Below are positions 1 to 7,018 of a stretch of DNA of 8,615 nucleotides, one piece after another. The first letter of the stretch is position 1. Each line of letters opens with the position of its first letter. The DNA lies in the NCBI GenBank assembly GCA_002392705.1, contig DGHP01000012.1, positions 8,675-17,289 of the forward strand, read 5' to 3'. The DNA is from Lachnospiraceae bacterium UBA3845 (GTDB lineage: Bacteria; Bacillota; Clostridia; Lachnospirales; Lachnospiraceae). Position numbers and translations under genes: made by a program. The notes beneath the pieces are model-generated. The model ran no database searches and was not told the DNA's origin. It was given only the letters and a program-made list of their open reading frames with translations.

Positions 1-600
1 TATTTTGAGATCGCCCACACGATCCGCAGACAGTTCGATGAGAACGGAGGGATCTACAGAGGCAGGGTCCTCTATTCCTTCGCGGACAATCACGATGTGT
101 CGAGAGTCGTGAATAAACTGAATGACAGAGGCCATCTGAAGCCCCTCTATACGCTTCTTTATACACTTCCCGGAGATCCGTCCATCTACTACGGCTCAGA
201 GTGGGGAATCGAAGGACGCAAGGAGCAGGGGGATCCGGCGCTTAGGCCGCGGCTTGATCTGGATGAGATCAGCAGCCGGCCGCCCGTTCCGGGACTTGAG
301 GAATATCTGGAACAGCTGGGACAGATCCGCTCGGAGAATCCCGAGATCGGACTGGGATGTTACCGGGAACTGCTGCTCACCAACCGGCAGTACGCCTTCG
401 CAAGAATCCTCGGCGGCCGGGCGGTGATTACCGCTGTGAATAATGACCCGGCGCCGGCTTCGATGACGATCCGCCTGCCTTTCGCCTGCGCGAAGATCAC
501 GGATCTTCTGACCGGAGCGAGCATGGAGCAGGAAAACGGGCAGCTGGCGGTCACGCTGGAAGGAGACGGGAGCGGCATATATCTCACGGAGCAGGGATAA
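1..600 (+). CDS. GH13 alpha-amylase-family glycosidase, C-terminal part (5' end outside window)
   Basis: The reading frame is open from base 1 and ends at TAA 598-600, giving the last 199 residues of a longer protein. It begins inside the catalytic (beta/alpha)8 barrel. FADNHDVSR (visible residues 27-35) is GH13 conserved region IV, and D32 is the expected transition-state-stabilising aspartate. It is followed by PGDPSIYYGSEWG (about residues 55-67), the typical end-of-barrel segment of maltodextrin glucosidases and neopullulanases, and then a substrate-loop-like EGRKEQGDP. The last 80 or so residues look like the C-terminal beta domain of GH13 enzymes. The likely role is hydrolysis of alpha-1,4 or alpha-1,6 bonds in maltodextrin or glycogen, probably cytoplasmic, but the N-terminus that would show a signal peptide is missing. 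The gene lies 130 bp upstream of glgB on the same strand, consistent with an alpha-glucan gene group. The exact subfamily cannot be decided from the visible part. Confidence 0.88.
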   Translation, partial: YFEIAHTIRRQFDENGGIYRGRVLYSFADNHDVSRVVNKLNDRGHLKPLYTLLYTLPGDPSIYYGSEWGIEGRKEQGDPALRPRLDLDEISSRPPVPGLEEYLEQLGQIRSENPEIGLGCYRELLLTNRQYAFARILGGRAVITAVNNDPAPASMTIRLPFACAKITDLLTGASMEQENGQLAVTLEGDGSGIYLTEQG

Positions 601-675
601 CAGTATCATTCGATTAACGATGTTGGATGCTTCCGCGTGAGGCGGGAGAAGAAGGGAATACGGAATCTGCAGACA

Positions 676-703
676 GGTCTGCCGGCCGGAAAGCGGGCAG
701 GCC
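676..703 (+). promoter_or_regulatory. Hairpin in the amylase-glgB gap (glgB leader)
   Basis: GGTCTGCC (676-683) can pair with GGCAGGCC (696-703). This gives an 8-bp stem with one G-U pair and a 12-base loop. No T-run follows, so it is not a standard intrinsic terminator. Instead it is followed by a purine-rich stretch, GGAAAAGAGGGGG (708-720), which serves as the glgB ribosome binding region. A competing smaller stem, GCAGA/TCTGC (669-673 with 678-682), overlaps it. No convincing promoter was found in the 601-730 gap. Confidence 0.4.
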
Positions 704-730
704 AACAGGAAAAGAGGGGGAAGTCCGATC

Positions 731-2698
731 GTGAGTAAAAATGAGACAAAAAAGACAGTTGAGAGCGAAGCTCCGGTAGTGAAGGAGAGGCCCGGAGTGG
801 GTTTTGAATTTCTTCATGAACTGGACCAGTATCTCTTCGGAAAAGGCGTTCACTACGATATTTTCCGCAAGCTTGGCGCCCATCCTTCCACGAAGGACGG
901 GAAGAAGGGATACCATTTTGCTGTCTGGGCGCCACATGCCGCGGGAGTCAACCTGATCGGTGAATTTAACGGCTGGGATGAGGAGAGCGTTCCGATGGAG
1001 CGCCTGGATCCCGTAGGCTTCTGGGAAGCGTTTTTACCCGAAGCAAAAGAAGGCCAGATGTACAAGTATCTGATTCATACGGCGGACGGCCGGAAGCTCT
1101 ACAAGGCGGACCCCTATGCCAACCAGGCTGAGAAGCGTCCCGGAACCGCATCCGTACTTACGGATATCAGCCGGATCCGCTGGACGGACAGCGCCTGGAT
1201 GAAGAAGCAGGAGACTTTTGTCCAGGACAGCGCACCTATCTCCATCTATGAGTGCCATATCGGCAGCTGGATGCGCCATCCCCACGGCAACAATGAGGAC
1301 GGTTTTTACAATTACCGCTATTTCGCCCATTCTGTCACAGATTATCTGAAGAAGATGGGTTATACTCATATCGAACTGATGGGAATCGCGGAGCATCCTT
1401 TCGACGGCTCCTGGGGCTATCAGGTAACAGGTTATTATGCTCCGACCAGCCGCTACGGCACGCCGGAAGACTTTGCCTATATGGTCAACTACCTGCACCG
1501 CCACAATATCGGCGTGATCCTGGACTGGGTGCCGGCGCATTTCCCGAGAGACGCCCACGGACTGGCGGAGTTCGACGGAACGCCCTGCTATGAATACGCG
1601 GATCCGCGCAAGGGAGAGCATCCGGACTGGGGAACCAAGGTCTTTGATTTCGGGAAGAGCGAGGTAAAGAACTTCCTGATCGGCAACGCCCTGTTCTGGA
1701 TCGAGCAGTTCCATATCGACGGCCTGAGAGTCGATGCCGTCGCGTCCATCCTCTACCTGGATTACGGCAGGAGGGACGGCGAGTGGGTGCCGAATGAATT
1801 CGGCGGCAACAAGAACCTGGAGGCGATCGAGTTCTTCAAGCATCTGAATTCCGTGGTCCGCGGCAAACACCACGGCGTCATGATGATCGCGGAGGAATCC
1901 ACCGCATGGCCGAAGGTTACCGACATTCCCGAGAATGACGGACTGGGCTTCTCCATGAAGTGGAACATGGGATGGATGCACGACTTCCTCGAATACATGA
2001 AGCTGGATCCCTATTTCCGCAAGTTCAACCATAACAAGATGACCTTCGCCATGACCTACGCCTACTCCGAGAAGTACTGCCTGGTTCTGTCCCACGACGA
2101 GGTCGTCCATCTGAAATGCTCGATGCTGAACAAGATGCCGGGCTATTACAGCGACAAGTTTGCCAACCTCAAGGCGGCCTACGCCTTCATGTTCGGCCAT
2201 CCGGGCAAGAAGCTGCTCTTCATGGGCCAGGAATTCGCGCAGGAGAGAGAGTGGTCGGAGGACCGTGAACTTGACTGGTTCCTGCTGGAGCAGCCGGAGC
2301 ACAGGCAGATCCAGGATTACATGGCAGAGCTTCTGCAGCTGTATAAGAGCACGCCGGCTTTGTATGACGCGGACTGCATCCCGGCAGGCTTTGAATGGAT
2401 CAACGCGGACGACGCGGACCGCAGCATCTACAGCTTCCTGCGTCACAGCGCGGACGGAAAGAGCAACCTGCTTTTCGTGATCAACTTTACTCCGATGGCC
2501 AGACCGGATTACCGTGTCGGGTGCACAAAGAAAGGCACCTATCGTCTGGTACTGGACGGGGATGAGGAGCGTTTCGGAGGCGCCGGAACCATGCATCCGG
2601 AATCCTATAAGGCGATTGAGTCCGAGTGCGACGGCAAACCGTATTCCTTCGCTTATGACCTGCCGCCTTACGGCGTGGCAGTCTTCCACTACAGATAA
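731..2698 (+). CDS. glgB: 1,4-alpha-glucan branching enzyme GlgB (GH13)
   Basis: This 655-residue protein matches bacterial GlgB in length and layout. It cleaves an alpha-1,4 glucan chain and transfers it to an O6 position, making the alpha-1,6 branches of glycogen in the cytoplasm. An N-terminal CBM48-like domain contains YHFAVWAPHAAGVNLIGEFN (61-80) followed by GWD. The GH13 barrel shows region I DWVPAHFP (265-272), region II GLRVDAVASILY with nucleophile D335, region III IAEEST with acid/base E388, and region IV LSHDEVVH with D456. KMPGYYSDKFANL and FMGQEFAQEREW are further GlgB signatures, and the all-beta C-terminal domain ends in YGVAVFHYR. The start is GTG 731 because an AGAGGGGG tract lies just upstream and the N-terminal context fits; the nearby ATG at 741 is out of frame. 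No other glycogen genes (glgA, glgC, glgD, glgP) are in the window, but the upstream amylase-family gene fits the same pathway. Confidence 0.97.
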   Translation: MSKNETKKTVESEAPVVKERPGVGFEFLHELDQYLFGKGVHYDIFRKLGAHPSTKDGKKGYHFAVWAPHAAGVNLIGEFNGWDEESVPMERLDPVGFWEAFLPEAKEGQMYKYLIHTADGRKLYKADPYANQAEKRPGTASVLTDISRIRWTDSAWMKKQETFVQDSAPISIYECHIGSWMRHPHGNNEDGFYNYRYFAHSVTDYLKKMGYTHIELMGIAEHPFDGSWGYQVTGYYAPTSRYGTPEDFAYMVNYLHRHNIGVILDWVPAHFPRDAHGLAEFDGTPCYEYADPRKGEHPDWGTKVFDFGKSEVKNFLIGNALFWIEQFHIDGLRVDAVASILYLDYGRRDGEWVPNEFGGNKNLEAIEFFKHLNSVVRGKHHGVMMIAEESTAWPKVTDIPENDGLGFSMKWNMGWMHDFLEYMKLDPYFRKFNHNKMTFAMTYAYSEKYCLVLSHDEVVHLKCSMLNKMPGYYSDKFANLKAAYAFMFGHPGKKLLFMGQEFAQEREWSEDRELDWFLLEQPEHRQIQDYMAELLQLYKSTPALYDADCIPAGFEWINADDADRSIYSFLRHSADGKSNLLFVINFTPMARPDYRVGCTKKGTYRLVLDGDEERFGGAGTMHPESYKAIESECDGKPYSFAYDLPPYGVAVFHYR

Positions 2699-2744
2699 GA
2701 TACAGCAGTGCTTCTGACGGCTGCAGAATGATAAGAACCTGCCT

Positions 2745-2800
2745 GCGCAGCTGAACGGTCTTGCCGGATCAGCTGCGCGGTCTGCCCTGAAGGGGCAGAC
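2745..2800 (+). promoter_or_regulatory. Two adjacent hairpins in the glgB-gdpP gap
   Basis: The first is a perfect 10-bp inverted repeat, GCGCAGCTGA (2745-2754) with TCAGCTGCGC (2769-2778). Its 14-base loop can itself form a small CGG/CCG stem. The second begins two bases later: GTCTGCCC (2780-2787) with GGGCAGAC (2793-2800), 8 bp with a TGAAG loop. Neither is followed by a T-run on either strand, so they are poor intrinsic terminators. The downstream sequence to the gdpP start is purine-rich. They may limit readthrough from glgB, stabilise or process the transcript, or control gdpP translation. Which of these applies cannot be told from the sequence. Confidence 0.45.
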
Positions 2801-2842
2801 GGAAAAGGGAAGGAAGCAGGAAAGAAAGGGGCCTCGTGTATC

Positions 2843-4897
2843 ATGAAGTCCAAACCAGGGGTTAAGTACAGCGGAAATCTGAAAAAACACTGGAGCTGGT
2901 CGCTGGGCCTGTCCTTTACACTGATCCTTCTGACTGCGGCAGTGTTCTGGATCGACCGCAAAGCAGGTTTTCTGGTGCTGGCGTTCACCATTGTTTATCT
3001 GGTGATCGTCCTTGTGCTCTATCTGCGTTTCAGACCACGGATACTGAATGCGCTGCTGGAATTTGCCAATAGTTATGAGCAGACCGAAGGGGAGGTGCTG
3101 AGGCAGATCGAGATCCCCGTTACCATGATTGACATGGAGGGACGGGTGATCTGGATGAACGAAGCCTTCAGCACACTGACGGAGCGGCCGGAGAAGTTCA
3201 GCAGGAATATCAATGTCATTTTTCCCGAGATGGCAGTGGAGGTGCTGCCTTCCTCCGGTTCGGACAAAGACATAGAGCTGGAGTACAAGGAGCGCGATTA
3301 CAAGGCGCACATTCAGCGCATCAGCCTGACGAACCTGATCAGGGAGACGGAACTGCTGGAGGAAGTGGTATCCGACGCCGGGACCTGGTTCTACATGGTC
3401 TATCTGATCGATGAGACGGAGCTGAACCGGCTGCGGCTGGAGAACCGCAACCAGAAAAATGCCGTAGCGCTTGCCTATATTGACAATTATGAGGAAGCCC
3501 TGGACGGGATTGATGAAGTCCATTCCTCGCTGATGAATGTGCTTGTAGACAGGGAGATCAACAAGTATTTTTCCTCCTTCGACTGTCTTGCCAGGAAGCT
3601 GGAGAAGGATAAATACCTGATTGTACTGAACCAGAAAAGCCTTGACAGGCTGACCGAGGACCATTTCTCCATTCTGGAGGAGGTGAAGACGGTCAACATC
3701 GGCAACGACGTCGGCATGACCATCAGCATCGGCGTGGGCATGGGCGGGAGCTACCAGCAGAATCACGATTATGCCCGCTCCGCAATCGAGATGGCGCTCG
3801 GCCGCGGCGGGGACCAGGCGGTCGTCAACCGCGAGTCCCAGATGACCTTCTACGGCGGAAAGTCGCAGAGAAATGAGAAAAATACCCGGGTCAAGGCCCG
3901 TGTCAAGGCGCAGGCCATGCGCGAGATCATGGAGTCCAAGGACCGCGTGCTGACCATGGGGCACCAGATCACGGACATGGATTCCCTGGGCGCCGCGGTG
4001 GGTATCTTCCGGGCGGCAAAGACCCTGGGAAAGCCTGCCTATATCGTCATCGGCGAGAATACGGGCTCCGTGGACTGGTGGATCGACGCGCTCAGGTCCA
4101 GCAAGGATTACGATGAGGATATCTTCATCAGCCATGAGCAGGCGATCGCCATGACCAACATGAATACGGCGGTCGTCGTGGTTGATACAGCCCGCACCAC
4201 GATGGTGGAATGCGGGGAGATCCTCTCCATGACGAACACGGTCGTAGTCCTGGATCACCACCGGCAGACGACGGAACAGATTACGGGAGCAGCCCTGAGC
4301 TACATAGAGCCTTCGGCCTCCTCCGCCTGTGAGATGGTGGCGGAAGTCCTCCAGTATTTTGAGGAGGATGTACGGCTCAGGGGGCTGGAGGCGGACTGCA
4401 TGTACGCCGGCATTATCATTGATACCAATAATTTCGTGGCCAAGACGGGCGCCAGAACCTTTGAGGCTGCCGCCTACTTAAGGCGCGCCGGGGCGGACGC
4501 CACGCGGGTGCGCAAGGCCCTCAGGGATGACATGGACAGCTATAAGGCCCGGGCGGAGGCTGTACGGCACGCGGAAGCCTTCATGGGCTGCTATATGATC
4601 TCCATCCTTCCGGCAGGCAACCTGGCGACGCCCAACGTAACCGCGGCCCAGGCGGCCAACGAGCTTCTGAACATCAACGGCGTCAAGGCGTCCTTTGTCG
4701 CGACCGAGTATGACAACAGAATCTTCATCAGCGCCCGGGCGATCGACGAAGTGAATGTGCAGCTGGTCATGGAGCATCTTGGCGGCGGCGGTCATATGAC
4801 GATCGCGGGCGCGCAGCTGACAGGCGTAAGCTGTGAGGAGGCGGTGGAGGAGATCCGCCGGACCCTGACGGAGATGACGGATGCGGGAGAGATCTGA
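2843..4897 (+). CDS. gdpP: GdpP-type c-di-AMP phosphodiesterase (TM-PAS-GGDEF-DHH/DHHA1)
   Basis: The 684-residue protein has the full GdpP (YybT) architecture. Two TM helices lie at about residues 17-37 and 42-62. A PAS-like domain (about 85-150) contains PVTMIDMEGRVIWMNEAFS. A degenerate GGDEF domain (about 205-330) contains MTISIGVGMGG and the atypical GRGGDQAV in place of GGDEF, as in the family. The C-terminal DHH/DHHA1 phosphoesterase starts near residue 365. Its metal-binding motifs are all present: GHQITDMDS (H374, D378, D380), VVVDTAR (D448), LDHHRQ (D471, H472, H473), IIIDTNNF (D527), and the DHHA1 motif GGGGHMTIAGA (H651). Known members hydrolyse c-di-AMP to pApA at the membrane and so affect potassium balance and cell-wall homeostasis. 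The start is ATG 2843, with AAAGGGG about 11 bases upstream. The neighbours rplI and dnaB form the conserved Firmicute block. The yybS-like gene often found upstream is not here; glgB takes that place. Confidence 0.95.
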   Translation: MKSKPGVKYSGNLKKHWSWSLGLSFTLILLTAAVFWIDRKAGFLVLAFTIVYLVIVLVLYLRFRPRILNALLEFANSYEQTEGEVLRQIEIPVTMIDMEGRVIWMNEAFSTLTERPEKFSRNINVIFPEMAVEVLPSSGSDKDIELEYKERDYKAHIQRISLTNLIRETELLEEVVSDAGTWFYMVYLIDETELNRLRLENRNQKNAVALAYIDNYEEALDGIDEVHSSLMNVLVDREINKYFSSFDCLARKLEKDKYLIVLNQKSLDRLTEDHFSILEEVKTVNIGNDVGMTISIGVGMGGSYQQNHDYARSAIEMALGRGGDQAVVNRESQMTFYGGKSQRNEKNTRVKARVKAQAMREIMESKDRVLTMGHQITDMDSLGAAVGIFRAAKTLGKPAYIVIGENTGSVDWWIDALRSSKDYDEDIFISHEQAIAMTNMNTAVVVVDTARTTMVECGEILSMTNTVVVLDHHRQTTEQITGAALSYIEPSASSACEMVAEVLQYFEEDVRLRGLEADCMYAGIIIDTNNFVAKTGARTFEAAAYLRRAGADATRVRKALRDDMDSYKARAEAVRHAEAFMGCYMISILPAGNLATPNVTAAQAANELLNINGVKASFVATEYDNRIFISARAIDEVNVQLVMEHLGGGGHMTIAGAQLTGVSCEEAVEEIRRTLTEMTDAGEI

Positions 4898-4937
4898 TTC
4901 TGTACCTGATTTGCTATGGAACGGGGATATGGTTCTG

Positions 4938-4946
4938 TGCTATGAT
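4938..4946 (+). promoter_or_regulatory. Candidate extended -10 promoter for rplI
   Basis: TGCTATGAT (4938-4946) matches the extended -10 form TGnTATAAT with a single mismatch in the hexamer. No good -35 box lies 16-18 bases upstream (the sequence there is near GGAACG), so only the extended -10 supports it. Transcription would begin near 4951-4954, which would place the perfect hairpin at 4949-4974 at the extreme 5' end of the transcript. A second TATACT hexamer (4975-4980) exists, but it overlaps the end of the hairpin and lacks a -35. Confidence 0.35.
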
Positions 4947-4948
4947 GG

Positions 4949-4974
4949 ACATGCCGGTCGGTTGACCGGCATGT
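4949..4974 (+). promoter_or_regulatory. Perfect 11-bp hairpin in the rplI leader
   Basis: ACATGCCGGTC (4949-4959) and GACCGGCATGT (4964-4974) are exact reverse complements separated by a GGTT loop. The stem is GC-rich in its core. The sequence after it, TATACTGTACGG, has no T-run, so a classical intrinsic terminator of gdpP is unlikely. It may be a 5'-end stabilising hairpin, a protein-binding palindrome, or a processing site between gdpP and rplI. It is the longest perfect tight-loop palindrome noticed in the window. Confidence 0.55.
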
Positions 4975-4992
4975 TATACTGTACGGAGAAAA

Positions 4993-5024
4993 CAGATCAT
5001 AATCAGCATATCTGATAGAGATAT
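4993..5024 (+). promoter_or_regulatory. Overlapping alternative small stems before the rplI ribosome binding site
   Basis: Three mutually exclusive pairings overlap here. They are CAGAT (4993-4997) with ATCTG (5010-5014), ATCAG (5002-5006) with CTGAT (5012-5016), and ATATCT (5008-5013) with AGATAT (5019-5024). All are short and AT-rich, so each is weak alone. They sit directly upstream of the AGAGAGGCGGGAG ribosome binding region (about 5030-5042). They could be leader control structure for L9, or chance. Confidence 0.2.
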
Positions 5025-5047
5025 TAAAAGAGAGGCGGGAGAAAATC

Positions 5048-5494
5048 ATGAAAGTAATTCTTCTGGAAGATGTCAAAAAGGTCGGAAAAAAAGGCGAGAT
5101 CGTGGAGGCGTCCGATGCCTACGCGCGCAACGTCCTGCTCCGCCAGAAGCTGGCGGTGGAAGCGACCGGAAAGGCGCGCAATGATCTGAAGCTTCAGAAA
5201 GCCAATGATGAGAAAGTGGCAGCGGAGAATCTTGCGGAGGCGGAAGCACTCAAAAAGAAGATCGAAGCGTCCTCTGTCACATTAAAGGTAAAGACCGGCG
5301 AAGGCGGAAGGCTGTTCGGCTCGGTTTCCTCCAAGGAGATCTCTGAGGCAATCCAGCAGCAGATCGGCGTGGAAGTCGACCGCAAGAAGATTGTGGTGGA
5401 GAACCCGATCAAGAATGTCGGGGAGATGGAGGTGCTGCTCAAGCTGCACACCAAAGTGCGCGCGAACCTGAAGGTGAAGGTTGAGAGCCTGTAA
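5048..5494 (+). CDS. rplI: 50S ribosomal protein L9
   Basis: This is a 148-residue protein, the usual length for bacterial L9 (about 148-150). It opens with [20 protein letters not shown] and [10 protein letters not shown], the conserved 23S rRNA-binding N-terminal domain (residues 1 to about 50). A long lysine- and alanine-rich connecting helix follows (about 42-78, including [16 protein letters not shown]). The C-terminal domain contains [17 protein letters not shown] and ends in [16 protein letters not shown]9 binds domain V of 23S rRNA near the L1 stalk and affects reading-frame maintenance. The start is ATG 5048, preceded by the purine-rich GAGGCGGGAG. It lies 150 bp after gdpP and 127 bp before dnaB, in the usual Firmicute order. 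The gap before it holds a candidate promoter and a strong hairpin, so it may be transcribed separately from gdpP as well as with it. Confidence 0.98.
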   Translation: MKVILLEDVKKVGKKGEIVEASDAYARNVLLRQKLAVEATGKARNDLKLQKANDEKVAAENLAEAEALKKKIEASSVTLKVKTGEGGRLFGSVSSKEISEAIQQQIGVEVDRKKIVVENPIKNVGEMEVLLKLHTKVRANLKVKVESL

Positions 5495-5506
5495 GAAGAA
5501 GTTACT

Positions 5507-5538
5507 ATTCACGGCCTGATGTGTGGAGGGCCGTGAAT
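5507..5538 (+). promoter_or_regulatory. Perfect 10-bp hairpin between rplI and dnaB
   Basis: ATTCACGGCC (5507-5516) and GGCCGTGAAT (5529-5538) are exact reverse complements around a 12-base loop. The hairpin starts 12 bases after the rplI stop. It is followed by TGCAACAAGG and not a T-run, so it is at best a weak terminator; an attenuating or RNA-processing role between a highly expressed ribosomal gene and a low-copy helicase gene is more plausible. This role is inference. Confidence 0.5.
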
Positions 5539-5544
5539 TGCAAC

Positions 5545-5553
5545 AAGGAGGAG
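5545..5553 (+). promoter_or_regulatory. Orphan strong Shine-Dalgarno-like site in the dnaB leader
   Basis: AAGGAGGAG is the best anti-SD match in the window, yet it lies about 70 bases before the dnaB start and has no ATG, GTG or TTG at a usable distance. The nearest potential start is ATT at 5555, which is too close and would give only a 21-codon peptide ending at TGA 5618-5620. dnaB has its own modest SD (GAGGA, 5611-5615). The site could be a ribosome standby site, a remnant, or chance. Confidence 0.3.
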
Positions 5554-5621
5554 CATTTCCTTCCGGGGCCGGGAAAAGTCACGGGACTGCGCGGGGCGAA
5601 GCCTGTATCTGAGGACCTGAT

Positions 5622-6974
5622 ATGGATGAGAATTTAATCAAACGGATTCTGCCGCACAGCCAGGAAGCGGAGAAGTCGGTGATCGGATCGATGATGATCG
5701 ATCAGGAGGCGATCGCGGTCGCGGCGCAGAAGCTGACAGCCGATGATTTTTATCAGAAGGCGTACGGCCTTCTTTTCAGCGCGATCGTGGACCTGGATGC
5801 CGCCGGAAAGCCGATCGACGCAGTGACGCTCCAGAACCGGCTCCGTGAGATGGATGCGCCGGAAGAGCTGGCCGATGTGGAGACGCTCGCTGAGATGATC
5901 AACGCGGTTCCGGTCTCGACGAATATCGCGGCTTACGCCGGGATCGTGGCGGATAAAGCGCAGCTGCGGAGAATGATCAGAACGATGGAGGAGCTTACCA
6001 ACGCCTGCTACGCGGACAAGCAGGAGGCGGAGGACCTCATGGCTGAAACCGAGAAGCAGATTTTCCGGATTCTGCAGCGTTCGCAGGACAGGGCATTCAC
6101 GCCGATCGCTGATATTGTCATGAGCGCGCTGAACCGGATTTCGTCGGCCAGCCTGGCCGGAAGCACCGTGACCGGCCTGGCGAGCGGCTTCCCGGATCTG
6201 GATTTTAAGACCAGCGGTTTTCAGAATTCCGACCTGATTCTGATCGCGGCCAGACCCTCCATGGGGAAAACGGCTTTTGTGCTGAATATAGCGGACCATA
6301 TGGCCTTTCATGACGGAAAGACGGTCGCGATCTTTTCCCTCGAGATGTCGAAGGAGCAGCTGGTCAACCGCCTGCTCTCCCAGGAGTCCAATGTGGACGC
6401 CATGAAGCTGCGGACAGGGAATCTGTCTGACGCGGAGTGGGACAGTCTGGTGGCGGGAGCGGATGTTATCGGCAAGTCCAATCTGATTATAGATGATACG
6501 CCCGGCATCTCCCCGGCGGAGCTGCGCAGCAGATGCCGGCGCTATAAGCTGGAATATAATCTGGATATTATACTGATCGATTACCTGCAGCTGATGTCGG
6601 GAAGCGGCAGCCGCCGGACGGACTCGAGGCAGCAGGAGATCTCGGAGATCTCCAGGTCCCTCAAGGAAATCGCCAGGGAACTGCAGGTCCCGGTGATCGC
6701 GCTCAGCCAGCTCTCCCGCGCCGTGGAGCAGCGTCCCGACCACCGGCCGATCCTGTCGGACCTTCGCGAATCCGGCGCGATCGAGCAGGATGCGGACGTC
6801 GTCATGTTCCTTTACCGGGAAGACTATTACAACAAAGATACAGAACGCAAGGGAATCGCGGACGTGATTATCGCCAAGCAGAGGAATGGCCCGCTGGGAG
6901 ATATCGAACTTGCCTGGCTGCCGGAGTACACCAAGTTCGCCAGCCTTGAGCGGAACTATCAGCAGAGGCAGTAA
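5622..6974 (+). CDS. dnaB: Replicative DNA helicase DnaB
   Basis: The 450-residue protein fits the DnaB family (about 440-470); the B. subtilis orthologue is named dnaC. As a hexamer it unwinds DNA 5'-3' at the replication fork and interacts with primase. The N-terminal domain (1 to about 115) begins with PHSQEAEKSVIGSMM. A linker helix follows, then the RecA-like ATPase domain from about residue 178. Walker A is ARPSMGKTAF (K216, T217). FSLEMSKEQLVNR (238-250) contains the conserved catalytic glutamate region. Walker B is IILIDYLQLM (D320). SQLSRAVEQRPDHRPILSDL and LRESGAIEQDADVVMFLYR are DnaB signatures, and KQRNGP (419-424) carries the arginine-finger residue R421. There is no intein at any of the usual DnaB insertion points. 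The start is ATG 5622 with GAGGA six bases upstream; an in-frame TGA at 5610-5612 rules out a longer N-terminus. Confidence 0.98.
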   Translation: MDENLIKRILPHSQEAEKSVIGSMMIDQEAIAVAAQKLTADDFYQKAYGLLFSAIVDLDAAGKPIDAVTLQNRLREMDAPEELADVETLAEMINAVPVSTNIAAYAGIVADKAQLRRMIRTMEELTNACYADKQEAEDLMAETEKQIFRILQRSQDRAFTPIADIVMSALNRISSASLAGSTVTGLASGFPDLDFKTSGFQNSDLILIAARPSMGKTAFVLNIADHMAFHDGKTVAIFSLEMSKEQLVNRLLSQESNVDAMKLRTGNLSDAEWDSLVAGADVIGKSNLIIDDTPGISPAELRSRCRRYKLEYNLDIILIDYLQLMSGSGSRRTDSRQQEISEISRSLKEIARELQVPVIALSQLSRAVEQRPDHRPILSDLRESGAIEQDADVVMFLYREDYYNKDTERKGIADVIIAKQRNGPLGDIELAWLPEYTKFASLERNYQQRQ

Positions 6975-7018
6975 GGAGAGAGCGGGGACGGAGAAGTCCG
7001 CCTTCGCAGGGTGACAGT

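Noticed and set aside
606..937. Minus-strand open frames of about 107-109 codons covering the amylase-glgB gap.
   Set aside because: They overlap the certain 5' end of glgB, have compositionally odd translations, and show no supporting ribosome binding site or homology that I can recognise.
1034..4261. A very long (1075-codon) open frame on the minus strand, antisense to glgB and gdpP and running through the gap between them.
   Set aside because: It is in exact codon register with both sense genes (same phase), so it stays open simply because the sense genes avoid TTA, CTA and TCA codons in this GC-rich genome. Its translation has no recognisable domain and is rich in His, Arg, Val and Leu, as expected for a mirror frame.
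4962..4980. TTGACC followed by TATACT as a promoter pair.
   Set aside because: The two hexamers are only 7 bases apart, far from the 16-18 needed, and both belong to or abut the hairpin at 4949-4974.
6632..6651. Near-perfect direct and inverted repeat of GGAGATCTC in dnaB.
   Set aside because: It encodes the EISEIS segment that is conserved in DnaB proteins, so protein-level constraint explains it.
5634..6743. A 369-codon minus-strand open frame over dnaB.
   Set aside because: It is in codon register with dnaB, explained by the same lack of TTA, CTA and TCA codons. The dnaB motifs on the + strand are unambiguous.
5622..6974. Possible intein in dnaB, a common insertion host.
   Set aside because: The protein is a normal 450 residues with continuous Walker A, Walker B and arginine-finger regions; no insertion is present.
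6974..6982. AGGAGAGAG right at the dnaB stop as the ribosome binding site of the next gene.
   Set aside because: No start codon in the frame of the next gene lies near it. The first in-frame start is TTG 7019, which has its own AGGGTGA site.
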